The translations under genes were made by a program, and so were the position numbers. Of a stretch of 64,000 nt of DNA, positions 10,365 to 23,426 are shown piece after piece; positions within the stretch are counted from its first letter, which is position 1, and each line of letters starts with the position of its first letter. The notes beneath the pieces are model-generated. The model saw only the letters and a list, made by a program, of their open reading frames with translations, did no database searches and was not told the DNA's origin. The DNA comes from Polychytrium aggregatum (Eukaryota; Chytridiomycota; Chytridiomycetes; Polychytriales). The stretch spans positions 1 to 64,000 of the forward strand of contig NW_026516282.1 in NCBI RefSeq assembly GCF_025602895.1. The letters are read 5' to 3'.

Positions 10365-13300
10365 TCATGGATCGTCCTCAAAGAGATCGGCGTCCTGGCT
10401 TTTGCCCCCCGGTGTGTTTGCGCTCGGTGTCTGCGGATGTAAAAACTCATCAATCTCCTTCATCTGCACAGGATCGATAAAGGTTGGCAAAGTTAGCGTC
10501 GTCGCCCAATGCGTTACACTCCGGGACACACACACCCCCCCCCAGCCATCTCGATTGTGGAGCTTTCGGCATATCTCGCTGGCGCGACAGCCAGCCGAGG
10601 CTTACCTGTTCATCGAGCTCCTTGAGGAACTCTTCGGTCGTTCCATTGTCGATTTTGCTGCTCAGTGCGCTCTTTCCCACGGCCTTGCGCTTTGGAGACA
10701 GATGCAGCCCGGCTTCACTGGACTCGTCGCCGCTGTTCAGCTGTGGCGGGTGGCCGATCTGGGAGCCCGGCATGTACCGCGATTCAGGCTCGGCCACGGA
10801 CTCCACGCTGCCGAGGCTGTGCAGACTCCCAATGCTGTCGCTGCTAAAGTCTTGGCCAAAGGACGCACGGAGGTGCGCCGGAACTGCCGGTGATTTGAAA
10901 ACCGGCGTCGACCTCTTTGGTTTCTCTGGGGGCACTGTCGGGTCAACGGCGCTTTGCTGCCCCTGCTGCTCCTGCTGCTCCTGCTGTTGCAGAGCTTCGG
11001 TCACTACTGCTGCCTGCGCCGCCGCGGCGACACGGACCGGTGACTTGTCGAGCGACGAGCGCCGTGTGGCCTGGGAGAAGCGGCTCGGAGCAGGGTCCTC
11101 CAGATGCTCGGCGGACGCTTCCTTGCGAGATTGGTACAGCGCAAACGCTGCACCGAGGCGGTCGTTTAAAAGAAGGAGATGGCCCAAAATGGCCTCGTCC
11201 GTTATGAGGCCGCTTGCGATTCGGTCTTTGATGTTTTCTTGAAACTCGGCGAGCTCGCCGTTGAGTTGCTGCAGCGAGCGCGTATCGAGCCTGAGTGTGA
11301 GTGCTGGCCGCACGGTGCCGCGTATGTGTGGATTTGCGCCGGGATGCAGCATTCCCTCTCCGGCATGGATTGTGCCTCGTCCAATAGACCCAGACCAGCC
11401 CCATTCTTACCTCAAGCAGCCCATCCGAGTCGCCGCTGTTCCCAATCTCCTCCATAACTTCTTCGAACAGACCCAGGGTCTCGGTCGCGTTCGACACCCG
11501 CTCCATATAGTCGCCCTGATTGAAGGACGAACGCTGGTTGTCGCTGGTGGAGGATCGATCAGAGGTCGCTGAGGGCCTGGGAGAGCTGTCGGAGGATTGC
11601 ATGCCGGGGTCATTGTCCCAAAAGAGCTGCAGGATGTTTTTAGCGGGCGGTGGCGGTTTCTTCAAGCCCAAGCGCTGTAGCAGCCTTGGATTAGGCGGTG
11701 TCAACGGCTGTATGGATGGAAAGATGTCCTTCTGCTCGTCGCCGTCGAGTTCGTGTTTGGTCTGCAGAATGGCCTCGTTCCGCTGGCAGTAGATCGAGAT
11801 GTCGTTCAGGAGACGCGCCATATCGTCGCTTTGCTGTAAAGTCAAGTCAGTCGCAGATTGGGTTAGCCCGAAGGCATGTCGTCACAAGCAGCTCACCAAG
11901 CTACCGCAGGCCTTAATGCCGCACATACAGCGCATTGGATTTCGAGCTGGCCCTGGACGACCGATATCCATCCCGAGCCAACCGTGTCGGCACCTACATT
12001 CGAGATGACTCCGCGCTGGGGATCCAAGAACGGCGCCAGCTCCAGCATCGTGAAGCTGTTGTTGAGCTTCAGCGACACGGATATCGCGAGGACACCCGCA
12101 ATATCGATCGGATTGTAGGTGATGTCGAGCTTTTGTACCGACTTGATCAGAGGCATGGCTTCCGCAAACGCGATGGCACCTGCATGCAAGGCAAGTGTAC
12201 AATGTCAGGCAAGCCATGGGAGCGATTGGATCACAGAGGCAGTCGTGGCGCAAGCCAGAGATCTGACCTTCAGAGTTCAAATGGGTATTGGCCAGCGACA
12301 GCTCCTTGAGGGTCTTGTTCAGGACCAGGGCCTCGAGCAAGGCCGTGACCTGGCAGGAAGATCCGCACTCGCTCGATCAGTCGATTGGCCTGTCGCGGTC
12401 AGCTTGCCGTCGCACTCCGCGCCAATGAAGGCAGAGGGGGAGAGCAGAGCGACTTGCCACTATCGAATCGACTTTGGCAAGTGAACTGCCACGGCCGCCA
12501 CGCGGACCAGGCTTGGCCCGGGAGACTCACCCCATTTAGTGAATCCAAGCAGAGTGGGTTGCTGCTGAGATCTAGCACGGTGACGGTCCTGTTTGTTTTC
12601 TGTCGAGCCAGGGTGAAGAAGGCGCTGTGAATGTGTCGCCCGAGGGAAGGGCCGCATCGAGATCGTCCTCACGAACCGCTGCCACTCTGTGCATCGAATG
12701 GGTCGCCTACCAAGTGCTCCGAGAGGATTACGAGAGCAACATGGTCCATCTTGTTGTCGCGCAACACCAAATGCCGGAGCCACAGCTGATCGCCGAGTGC
12801 TCTCGCAATTTTATGAACCCCACTCTGGTTGAGCAGAGTCATAACGGCCGGACCGGTGTCGCCAGCACCACAAGTGTTGTTGGCAGCGTTGACAGCATCG
12901 CCGATACAACAGTTGTTGATTGCGTCATGAAGATCAGATATAGGAGTGTCGGCGATGCCGTCGAGGCAACGGTTGCACAAATAGTAACAGTTGCATCGGT
13001 GGCGGGAATGGCAGTGATGATTAGCCAGGGGGCTCCATACAGACAACCAACGAATGTGACCACAGGGCAAGGCAGGGAATGGCAAGGAAGCCCAGGGGAG
13101 CGGAGCAGATTCACTGCTGTGACTTGCCTTGAGTTCGTTGCCGCGCAGATCCAGCGACTCGATTCCGCGCGTTCGGGGCTGCTGGCGGATCGGTGTGCTT
13201 CCGTTGGCACTGACACGCTCGTTCTTGAGCAAATCAAAGAGATAGAGACCGCAGTCGGCGTTCATTTTGTTGTCTCGGAGGGATAGACGGATGACCTGCG

Positions 13301-15682
13301 AATGGTTGACTCCGATGGCTGCGTCGCAGGAGCGAGCAATTGGTGTGAGAGTGGGAGCAGGGCCATTTCTCGGTGGCCCGACAGGCATCAGGGCTCGGCA
13401 CGAATGGGCACTTTGCAAGACACACGCCATCGACGAGCTCGGCATACCCAGCACTTCCAGCAGCGGCGCTCGGAGCTGACACGAGTCCATCTTCAGGGTC
13501 TCCAGTGTCGATCCCACCGGTGGATTCTGCGATCCCTGCGCGAGCGCATGGCTGAGGAATCCCATGCCTTGCCGATCGATCGAGATTCCGGATATATCCA
13601 GGTGTTTGAGGGATTTGGTCTACGAGAGCAAGCGAATGGGCGGGTTTGGCTGTGTGTCCGTAGCCATGCCACTCCCGTGGTGCACCACAGCGATCCCTCG
13701 AGTCGATCCAATGCAGTTCCGAAGCTTACCTTCTTGATCAGTACAGCAACGTATTTGACGCCTTGCACCTTGATGCGCCGGTTGTTGGCCAGACTCAGGG
13801 ACTGAAGGGTGTTGGTGATGAGGACTGAGTGCAGTAAAACCTTGAGGATCTGCTCGTGAAAACACGGGAGCGACGGCCAGCGCGCGGGCTGTCAGAACAC
13901 TTGAGAAGTATCGAGAATCGAGCACAGCAAGCAGGGTCGATGGAATCGAACGGGCCGAGCCGGTTTCGGTCCGCGACGGCGTCACCGCTTGCATCTGATA
14001 TGATCAGACCATGCGCTCCGGTACAGTAGGACACACCAAACCATAGGCCGATGTGGACTCACCTCATCCTCAATGTTGCAGTTCTCCATGCTGAGCGAGA
14101 CCAGGCCAGTCTCGATCATCAGAATGTCGGCCAGGGAGGCGACGTGCTTGCGGTCGATTGTCGTGCCCGACAAGTCCATGCGTGTGAGGATGCTTTTGGA
14201 CTCGATGGCCGTTAGCAGCTGCACATTGAGCTTCTCGATAGGCTGCTCGCCGCGGCGCTGCCACGACTGCGTGTAGTATTGGTGCAGATCCTCGCTCGTA
14301 AAGCCGCCTTGGTCAAAGAGATGGACGACAGAGCCGTTTGTGGGAGCGATGGCGGACTTTTCCAGCTCCCAGTGCGCCTTTTCGTCAGCCTCTGGGTCGT
14401 TCTGTGCATCCAGCTGTGCTGAGGGTGATGCTGTCGAGGCGGAGGCCCCTGACGGCGACGTTTGAACCGGCGAGAACTCCTCCGGGTCGATGCGGATGTC
14501 CGGGAACGAGAAGCGCACGCGCTTTGGGAACTGGGGAAGTTCCAGCGAGCCCAGATCGCTGGTCCGCTCCGAGCCGCCAATGCTGGCGCGATAGTCCGTC
14601 CTCATGTCGTGGACGTCCTGGATCGACTGGGACTTTGGGGCAGGCGCGAGATTGCTTTCGAGACTCGACATTGAGCCATTGTCGATAACAAACGCTTGCG
14701 GGTCGGAGCGATGCTCGAGGGAACCCGCGGCGGGTCTCGCAGGAAGAGCCTCGGTGCCGTCAGAGGCGAGCAACGGCGGGGTGGACGAGCCGGAACCACC
14801 GGCGGGGCCGGCAGCAGTGCCGACGAGATCGTTGATGGTGTTGACGGCTTCGTTGGCCGCAATGGCAGCCGAGGTCTTGAACTTTGCAAATGCAATCGCG
14901 GCCGAGCCAATGCCCTTGGCGAACCATGACGGGGCAGCCGATTTGCCCGCAAAGGCAGTAGTCTGTTGAGGCGGGACAACGCCGGGCTTGAGGATGCCCT
15001 TGGTGGGCTGGCGCTTGGAGTTGGGACGGGAGGGCTTTGGGGACTGGGCGGGCGAGTCTGCGTGGACGATGCAGCCAGTGGGTCAGGAGTTAGTCGTGCG
15101 CACCAGAAAGCAGCGCAAGATGGCTAAGACAAGACGGATAGCGGATGGAGGGTGCAGCGACAGGAATGCGGGGAGAAAGAGCAAGGGGAGGACATGCAAA
15201 GCGAGGGAACACTCGGCTCAAAGGCCCAACGAGCCCGAGTATATCCCATTACATGTAATGGCGCGGGCATCGCCCTGGTCCTGGCGGTCCAGCATCCGGT
15301 TGAGAACGAGCTCAAAGAGGGACGACGTCGAGGCTTCGTTCTCGAGGGCCTCTGCGATGGCGACCTGGCACCACTGCGAGTCAAAGCCGAGCGAGACGAG
15401 CTGGGCCAGGACGGTCTCGGGGTCGTCCTCGTAAGGCAGGTAGCCGGGCTGCTGCGACGGCGAAGGTTCGGAGGATTCGCCGCGGCCAGCATCGTTGGGG
15501 TCGCCGCTGCCGTCGCTGCTGTCGTTGCCGTCGATGTTGTTATCGTTGCCGTCGCCGACGATGCTGTTGCTGGCGATGGCATTGGGGGCGAGAGAAGTCA
15601 GGGCGGGAGGGCCGCCGACACTGCTGGTGATGTCGGCCTCGTCCACGACAAGAGGCTCATGCTGGGTCTGATATGGGCTCAT
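10365..15682 (-). CDS. PPP1R37-like LRR protein with UBA-like and GAT-like domains
   Basis: Twelve exons give 1200 residues in closed phase: 15682-15253, 15057-14063, 13849-13730, 13619-13448, 13318-13128, 12824-12673, 12624-12531, 12349-12268, 12179-11998, 11833-11411, 11268-10606, 10463-10365. Residues about 88-132 look like a UBA-type helix bundle (PETVLAQLVSLGFDS). KGILK (about 163-167) and KRVRFSFP (RVxF, about 322-329) are protein phosphatase 1 docking motifs. From about 395 to 800 run ribonuclease-inhibitor-type leucine-rich repeats (LSLRDNKM, LDLSSNPL), as in vertebrate PPP1R37. A GAT-like three-helix segment follows near 915-1000, ending HLLLLNDRLGAAFALYQ, then a disordered tail ending FEDDP. 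Inference: a PP1 targeting subunit with links to ubiquitin/endosomal sorting. One intron (13127-12825) has a GC donor. The 48-nt intron at 12672-12625 is the least certain join. Confidence 0.75.
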
Positions 15683-16390
15683 TGCGGATATGCGCTGGAC
15701 CAAACGGGGCTGGGAGTCGGGCCGCGAGAAAGGGAGATGGCCAGAACGAGCCGACGATGTTTGGATGGACGTTCAGATGGATGTTTGGCGGCGGATATGA
15801 TTCAGTGCTCGGTCAGTGTCGATGCAGAAGCAACGGGGCGCCGGGCGAGTCGAAAGGCCGGATGGTCGGCCGGATGGTCGGCCGGATGGTTGATACGAGA
15901 CAGAGGCGCTGGGCAAGATGCGCGCGAGAGGAAAGGACCCTGTGCCGGCGCGATTGGCGATCGTTTGGATGCAAAAGCAAGCGCCGACGGGGACATTAGT
16001 TGCTGTGCATCGAATCGAAATGCATCGGATGGCCATGAGTAGTGTTAAATGGTGTCAATAGTGTTAAATGGCGGTGTTCAATTGTGGTGTTAAATTGTGG
16101 TGTTAAATTGTGGTGTTCAATGGGCTTGACCAGTGCCAACTTGATCACCGACGGAATCGAAACCACACACACACGCGTGCGCAGTATGCACGTGATGCAC
16201 TCCCTGGTCGCCGCCGCCGCCGCCGCTGATTGGCCCGTCTCGGGCAGGGGGGAAAGCCCGTCCTTCCTTCGCATCCCAATCCTCCATCGCATCCTGATCC
16301 TCCATCTCGTCCCGATCCTCCATCTCGCCTCCACCGCACCCAGCCGTCTCGCTTCCATCGCATCCTCAGAACTCCTGTCTTGCCGCTGCC
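15683..16390. promoter_or_regulatory. Divergent promoter region, LRR protein / RPN9
   Basis: About 700 bp between divergent starts. It holds three tandem GGCCGGATGGTC units (about 15858-15892), a TGGTGTTAAATTG repeat block (about 16038-16120), a GCC run (about 16208-16228) and a CCATCTCG/CATCC-type pyrimidine repeat (about 16274-16356). No canonical TATA box was identified. Confidence 0.4.
16038..16120. repeat. Imperfect tandem repeat, TGGTGTTAAATTG unit
   Basis: Several near-identical units, variably GTGTTAAATGG, TGGTGTTAAATTG and GGTGTTCAAT. AT-rich compared with the surroundings and located between two divergent genes. Confidence 0.7.
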
Positions 16391-18744
16391 ATGGAGATCG
16401 ATCGCGACGTTTCCAGCTTCCTGAACCAGCAGGCCCAGTCAGCCTCCAGCGCCGACGTCCGGGCGGGCTTGCTTGCCTTCAACGACCTCTACGAGAAAAA
16501 GTAACCGTCTTCCATCGTGTCCACCGTCCATCGATATCGGTGGCCTGGCACTTGGCCATCCTGTGCAAGATATCGTCCTGCACGATAGCATTTCCCTGCA
16601 CAGATACGGTCGCCGATCAGCGTTGCTCCGATCTGACCATGCATCTTCCTTCCTGATTCACCAACCAACCGACTCTCCGACCAACCAACTCCCCAACCAA
16701 CTCACCGGGTGATTTTGTTCAGGCTGTGGCATCAGCTGACCCTGGCGCTGGCCAAGTTCCAGGATCTGCCTGGCGCTGGCCAGTTCCTGATCCCGCTGTG
16801 CGAGCACTTCATCTCGGACTGGGAAAAGCACATCAACAAGCTCAGTCTGATCCAGTTTGCCGCCCGCGCCAGCAAGGAGCTCAAGGGTAATGATCGCTCG
16901 GGCGTCCTGCGAGCATGTCTGGCCTTCCACATGCCGACGGTTGGGACAGACGCCTGTTCGCTGCATCGCCGAGTGTGCTTCGCCATGCTTGTTGAGCCTG
17001 TAGTCGGGGACACCGACCAGCGCGCTCGGTGAAAGGATCAACTTGCGATACCAATCTTCGCCACTGACAGCCACATTTGCTCTGCTCGCAAACCCTCACA
17101 TCCTCACCTGCGCGCACCCCGTGCATCTGTCGCACCATCTGCCCGTGAATCTGCATCCAGATCCCAAGGCTTCGCTCGAGTTCCTGGCTGCCTATGCCGA
17201 GAAGCTCAAGGACAACGATCAAGCCAAAGATGCCTTTGTGCTCGCCACGATGGAGGCCGCCCACTACAAGCTCATCACGGACAATCTGGACGGCTGCCGC
17301 GCCGCCATCGATCAGTGCGAGAAGATCCTCGAGCAGCTGACCGCAACTGACCCAACCATCAATGCGTCGTTCTATCGCGTTTCGGCTCACTACTACAAAG
17401 TGCGTATCTCTCGCTCGCCTGAGTGGCACAACCCACTTGAGGACGCTCGAGCTGCCCAGCTTCATCGGCGTACATGGATACATCCATGTCCGGATAGCAC
17501 ATGTACCATAGCCTCGAGCGAACCCTGTGCGAGTATGGTGCCCGCTGTGCTCATCAGCCCTTTCCCTCGTCCCCAATGCAGGTCACGGCTGCGTATCCCC
17601 AGTACTATCACAGCGCCCTCCTGTACCTGTCCTCGGTCTCGCTCGACGACCTGAGTGTCCAGGAGAAGGTCGAGCGCGCCCATGACCTGGCTCTGAGTGC
17701 CATCTTTGGCGCTGGACTCTATAACTTTGGCGAGCTGGTCTGTATCTTGCTCAAGCGCATGCTGCATTGTGCGATGGAACCTGACTGAGGGTTACGACGA
17801 GCATCCCGAACTGACCCTGTATCCTCGCTCTTTGTCTCGCACAATCTCCTCGGGGCCATCGGGTCAACCATCTGTCGATGTACATCGTCTCTTGCTACTC
17901 GGGCTGTATCGCACACATCTCCTACATCGCTTCCCAGCTGATGCACCCCATCCTGGACTCGCTGAAAGGCACCACCTTCGAGTGGCTACGAAATCTGCTG
18001 TTCTGCTACAACACCGGTGACATTGACGGCTTCAACCGCATCACGAGCAGCGCCGAGTTTTTGAAGCAGGTATGTGTGCACCGTCATCCTACCCAGCAGC
18101 AGAGCCGCTCTGCCAACACACCTGCACCATGGGGGAACCAGCCTAATCAGCGTACCCTGCGGCCCTTGTAGACCCTCCTCTCCAACTCCCTGGCCTTCCT
18201 GCGCCAGAAGCTGTGCCTCATGACCCTCGTCGAGATGGTCTTCCGGAAATCGAAAGAGGAGCGCAGCCGCCTCACCTTCCAGCAGATCTCGACGGAGACA
18301 CGCGTGACCATGGACGAAGTCGAACATCTGGTCATGCGTGCGCTCAGTCTGGGGCTCCTGAAGGGCAAGATTGACGAGATCGATCGCGTCGTCGAGGTAA
18401 CCTTTGCTGGGCGGCAATATTGCATGGGCTGCAGTGCATCCTGGCATACGTGTGCGAGCGGCTCGTCCGCGTGTGAGTCTACAGCAGAACCGACACATGG
18501 CGCCGGCGAGATGGCTGATGGGTTCATTCAATCGCTAATGTATTCCTACCGACGTGTCCACACCCGTGCTTCGCTCCAACCACAACTCGATGCAATCCAG
18601 GTGTCGTGGGTGCAGCCTCGCGTCTTGGACATGAACCAGATCAAGACGATCAAGGCCCGTATCGAGGAATGGGCAGCCAAGGTCTCGGACCGCGTCGTGT
18701 CGCTCGAGAACGAGGATGGAGTCGTCGAGGTGTTTGCCAACTGA
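16391..18744 (+). CDS. RPN9: 26S proteasome lid subunit Rpn9 (PSMD13)
   Basis: Seven exons, 16391-16500, 16723-16886, 17161-17399, 17582-17737, 17938-18069, 18172-18396, 18601-18744, close in phase to 389 residues, close to the 393 of yeast Rpn9. The N-terminal helical repeats (LWHQLTLALAKF, LEFLAAYAEKL) lead to a C-terminal PCI domain. Family-typical stretches include HPILDSLKGTTFEWL, FCYNTGDIDGF, and the winged-helix segment ending in VSWVQPRVL. Rpn9 is a structural, non-catalytic subunit of the 19S lid that helps place Rpn11 and the ubiquitin receptor Rpn10. The only unusual junction is the exon 4 donor, GTCTGT, chosen because it alone restores the conserved NFGEL-LMHPILDSL reading. The ATG is the first one in frame. 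Confidence 0.9.
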
Positions 18745-19427
18745 GCAGCAGACTCATCATCAAGTGCACCCAATGTGGATCTATATGCTCGGCCATTGTC
18801 GGGATCGTAGATGCCTTTGCTTCTCCCTCTTGGCATATACATTCGTCTCGGCCAACGATCGCTCGAGAGTCCACATCCATCCAAAGTGTCAGTGTTGCGT
18901 CAGAGGGTGTCATGAGGGCGTGGGAGGTGCGGAGACAGCGATGCGGAGCCAGCGACGGCATTACTGCACAGCAAGCGCTTCAAATGAGGGCCGAGGTCAA
19001 TCAAGGCCGAGTGTCACCGCGGGAGACCGGTAGAAAGCGCATGGGCATCTCTTGCTGCCGATGGCCCGGCCGTGCAACTGGGACGCCGATGCTTGGGAAA
19101 GGACCCGGGTGTCAACCGGCGTGCACGCCAACGTGCAAGCTGGGGCTAATCCAAGTACCGTGGGGACAGGGGAAACTGGCTCTCAATCGAGGGCCGCCAT
19201 GCATCGGCTCACCCCGAGCCAGTTGCCTCAGTGCCTCGGGGAAGCAGCAGAGGCAACGTTGTGTGCGCGGCAGAGTCCGAGGGGGTCAATCATGCTGGTT
19301 TGCGGATACCCTTGATCGATGTCGGAGACACCAATCAGATCGGCCTGTGAGAGTGTCCGGCGCCGATGGTCATGGACAGCGAGAGCCGGTGGAGGACGGC
19401 AGGAGTGCAAATGCCAAACCAGTGAAG
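18745..19427. other. No gene seen; RPN9 3' flank up to retrotransposon
   Basis: About 680 bp with no supportable exon. A plus-strand open frame runs through part of it but has no domain-like composition. The outer LTR retrotransposon inserted at its right edge, duplicating TGAAG (19423-19427). Confidence 0.45.
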
Positions 19428-19846
19428 TGTAAGGAGTGAACAAGCGCAAGGACGAAGACCAAGTGCTTGGTATGAGCTTTATTAGCTTTTAGCCCCGAAC
19501 ACCAAAGAACAAGTTTTGTTCGAACTGGTGTTCAACATAGGCTCAGACATGCAGGGCTATTTATAGACCGGGAGAAGGTCGAGGGGCAAAAGTGGGCGAG
19601 AAGGGTGGAGCATCACAGAGAAGCGAGAAGGGGGTGCGAGAGTGGCTGGTGTGCAAGCGAGAGAGGCTTGGCACAGCCCGGGGACATGTGCCGAGCGGTG
19701 GGGGAGGCAGGAAACCAGTAGACGCGGGTGGCAACGGCGCGTGCTCATGCATGGGGGCAAACAAACACGTGGGGACTCATGATTGGTGCGGAGGGCGAGA
19801 GCATGCGGGACAATCTCATTGGTCCGTTGTGATGCTGGTCATCACA
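19428..19846 (-). repeat. 3' LTR of outer retrotransposon
   Basis: 419 bp, base-for-base identical to 31008-31426 by direct comparison. It contains TATAAATAG, an AATAAA polyadenylation-type signal (sense strand) and an AGTTCGAACAAA segment complementary to the primer-binding site. Confidence 0.95.
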
Positions 19847-19860
19847 CTATCTCCTCCTTA
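19847..19860 (-). promoter_or_regulatory. Polypurine tract of outer element
   Basis: On the sense strand AAGGAGGAGATAG lies directly upstream of the 3' LTR. This is the expected position and composition for the plus-strand primer of reverse transcription. The pol stop codon lies inside it. Confidence 0.75.
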
Positions 19861-22800
19861 AACTACGGCGTGTTCCATCTTGAGTTCTCCTGGGGCCAGG
19901 CTTGTCTGGGTAGCGTCGGTGGTACTCCGCGGCCACCGTTGGGGCAAAGACAATGTCGGCGGGCTCCCAACTTCGATCGGTGACCGGGTAGCCTTTCCAA
20001 TCGATGAGATAGTGCAGCTTTCCGCGCACGAACTTGGAGTCTAAGATCTCTTCGACCTCCCACTCCAAGTTCCCATCGATGACCACCGCAGGGGGCGGCG
20101 CTTGCACCCGACCCGGAAGCGAGTTCTTCTTGTAGGGCTCAAGAAGAGACACATGGAACACCGGGTGCACCTTTATGTCCTTTGGCAAGTCCAGGCGGAA
20201 AGCCAATGTCCCGACGGCCTCGAGGATGGTGAATGGTCCAATCCTCTGGTAATCCAGCTTCTTGCTTGGGCGAGTGGTGCTGATGTTACGAGTCAGCACC
20301 CAGACTTGATCGCCCGGACGCAAGTCGGGAGCCTGGGACCTCCGGAGATCTGAGAAGTGCTTGTAGTCAGACTTTGCCTTCTCAAGATTCTCCTTCAACA
20401 GTGCCAGGTTCCGCTGGAGATGTTCAACCCTCTCCGTGGCAGAGGGAACATCAGGGCCGCCAGCGACAACGGGGACTTCGAACCTTGGGTGGAACCCATA
20501 GGTTGCCAAGAATGGCGAGGCATGTGTTGACGAGTTCTCGAGGTTATTGTAAGAGAACTCGGCCAACGGCAGCAGCTCGGCCCAGTCATCTTGCTGATAC
20601 GACGTGTAACAGCGCAGGTATTGGTTGATGACCTGGTTGACCCTCTCAGTCTGTCCATCGGTCTGGGGATGGAAGGCCGTGGACAGACTGGTTTGGATCC
20701 CGAGCTGCGTGCAGAGTGCCTTCCAGAACCGAGAGGTGAACTGACTTCCTCGGTCTGAAACCACTGTGTCGGGGAGGCCATGGAGACGAAAGACATTGTC
20801 GAGGAACAGTGACGCAGTCTCCTCCGCCGACGGCAGTGAACGCCAGGACATAAAGTGTGCCATCTTTGTGAGGCTGCATACCACCACAAAGATGCAGGTG
20901 TGACCCTTGGACTTTGGCAGATCAGTGATAAAGTCCATGGTCAGTGTCCCCCAGGGTCGATCGGCTGTCTGGAGTGGCAACAGGAACCCAAACGGCTTGT
21001 GTCGCGGAGCTTTCGAGCGTGCACAGGTGTCGCACGTCGAGACGTACTCTTTGACATCTTTCCGATAGGTTTGCCACCAAAACTGTCGCGATACCAGAGC
21101 CAGAGTCCGTCGGATGCCTGGATGACCCACAGCGACTGGGTCATGGCACGACTTGAGCGCCGGAACTCGGCACGACTCTGGGACCACAATCCTGTTCTGG
21201 AAGGTGAGGTACTGGCCATTCCAGACGAACTTCGGGTCACGACGGTATTTGTCTAGACCGGGATCCCGAGCCTGCTCTTCGGCTATGAGCTGCAGCAAAT
21301 CCACAGGGTCACTGCGACTTGCAACCGAAGAGCGGGCGTCTCTGCTTCGGAGCACGCGTATCACCGCGGCAGGATCGAGAAGCAGAGGCGGATCCCTCGA
21401 CACGGAGGCCGACGAAGGGATGTAGTCCGAGCGACGAGACAGGGCATCGGCCTTGCCGTTCCTCGCACCAGGACGGTACTGGATGCGGATGTCGAACCGA
21501 GACAAGAACTGGGACCACCGTGCATGACGCTGGTTTAGGATGCGAGCCGTTGCCAGGTACTCCAAGTTCTTGTGATCGGTCAGAACGGCAACGGGATGCT
21601 GGGCGCCTTCGAGGTAGTGTCGCCACGCCTCGAAAGCCTCCTTGATCGCCAACAGCTCTTTCTCGTATATGCTGTAGTTACGTTCAGCATTCGAGAGTGT
21701 CCGCGAATGGAACGAGCAAGGATGAAGGCGATCATCAGCACCCCGCTGGGAGAGCACGCATCCAAGCGCAAAGTCCGACGCATCTGACTCTACGACGAAC
21801 GGCTTGGATGGGTCCGGATGCACCAGAACGGGCTCCGAAACGAAGGCATCCTTCAAGGATCTGAATGCTTTATCGGCTTCGCGGGACCACTGGAAGCCAT
21901 GCGTCTTCCGGAAGAGCCGAGTCATGGGCCCCGCGATCTTTGCGTATCCATCGATGAAGCGTCGATAGAAGTTCGCAAACCCGACAAAGGATCGAAGATC
22001 CGAGATGTTGCGCGGTATGGGCCAATCCAAGATCGCAGAGAGCTTGGATCGCTCCATACCGATGCCCTCGGGCGAGACCATGAAACCAAGGAACGAGACC
22101 GAGGTTTTGGAGAACTCGCACTTCTCCAGCTTGCAATACAGCTTTGCAGCTCGGAGCTTCGAGAGGACCTGCTTGACGTGCTCTACATGCTGCGACGGAT
22201 CAGCACTGTAGATCAAGATATCGTCAAGATACGCAATTGCGAACTGGTCCAACTCGGTGCGCAGGACGTCGTTGATGAAGTGCTGGAACGTCGCTGGCGC
22301 GTTGGTGAGCCCAAAGGGCATCACCAAGTACTCGAAGTGCCCATATCGAGTACGGAAAGCTGTCTTCCACTCGTCCCCGGAGCGGATGCGCAGCAGATTG
22401 TAGGCTCCACGAAGGTCCAGCTTAGTGAACACCTTCGCGCCTCGAAGTCGGTCCAGCAGCTCGCCGATCAGCGGTAAAGGGTAACGGTTCTTTACCGTGA
22501 TACCGTTCAGTGCGCGGTAGTCAACGCAAAGACGAAGTGAGCCGTCCTTCTTCTTGACGAAGAGGATTGGTGAGCCTGCTGGGGACGACGAAGGACGAAC
22601 GAATCCCTTGGCAAGATTCTCGTCGAGATAGTCACGCAGAGCGTGAAGTTCGGGCTCGGACAGTGAGTACAGAGGCCCGAACTTTGGCGACTTGCCCGGC
22701 TCCAAGTCAATGGGGCAGTCATAAGGGCGATGCGGAGGCAAGGAGTCAGCTTCCTGTTTAGAGAAAACAGACAGGAAGTCCTTGTACTCCGCAGGCACTT

Positions 22801-23426
22801 CGACAGTCGCAGTGCTCGGCTCGTCAGTGGGCAGGACATGGACCTGAAAGATGGTCAGGGGTTGCGTTCCATGCCTGCATGCATCCAAAGACTCGCGCAT
22901 CGAGCGGTAATCAATGCTGCAGACGCGGAGAGGAGCGTCCGAGCTGAGAGGAGGGGCGTGGACAAGGTCAGAATAATGTTCGACGGTTACTTTATTCTGA
23001 ACAATGTCCGAAGAACAAACAACAGGAGGAGGTACATCAAGGAGGGAAAGAGAACTGACAACAGAAGAAGGGGTTTGGGAAGAGCGAAGGGGTTCGGGAG
23101 GAACAAGACAAGAAGGGGAAGACGAAGGTGGGAGCGTAGGAGAGGAGCTTAGATCAATCAAAGGAGTGGAATCATCAAGAAGGGGAGTGACATTGGAGGA
23201 AGTGGAGCAAGACGAAAGAGAAGTAGTGCATGGAGAGGGGTCGGAATCAACAGAAGGAGGGAGACAAAGAAGACCGCGAGACCAGACAATCTTGGGCTCG
23301 GCGGTGCGCAACCAAGGAAAGCCAAGGATAAGTGGTTGATGTGGAGACCTGATCACATCGAACCGAAGGCGTTGCGAGACGTCCCCGAGAATCACCTCGA
23401 GTGGAGCAGTCTCGCGGAGGATGGGG
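19847..23426 (-). pseudogene. pol: Outer element pol, downstream part (protease end, RT, RNase H, integrase, chromodomain)
   Basis: This is the larger half of the outer element's pol, cut off from its start by the nested insertion. In order it shows the end of the protease region, reverse transcriptase with YLDDILIYS (the catalytic Asp pair), RNase H (TDHKNLEYL), an integrase zinc finger with the GHPGIRR motif and CDTCARSK, the integrase core (TMDFITDLPKS, VVSDRGSQFTSRFW, HPQTDGQTERVNQ) and a C-terminal chromodomain (WEVEEILDSKFVRGKLHYL, DWKGYPVTDRSWEP). The stop codon TAG abuts the 3' LTR and overlaps the polypurine tract. The 5' part is at 29344-29875. The reading frame is otherwise intact, so it is disabled only by the insertion. 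Confidence 0.92.

Noticed and set aside
9964-10893. A 309-residue plus-strand open frame
   Set aside because: It crosses an exon of the Shr3-like gene and several exons and introns of the LRR gene on the other strand. No domain; GC-rich chance frame.
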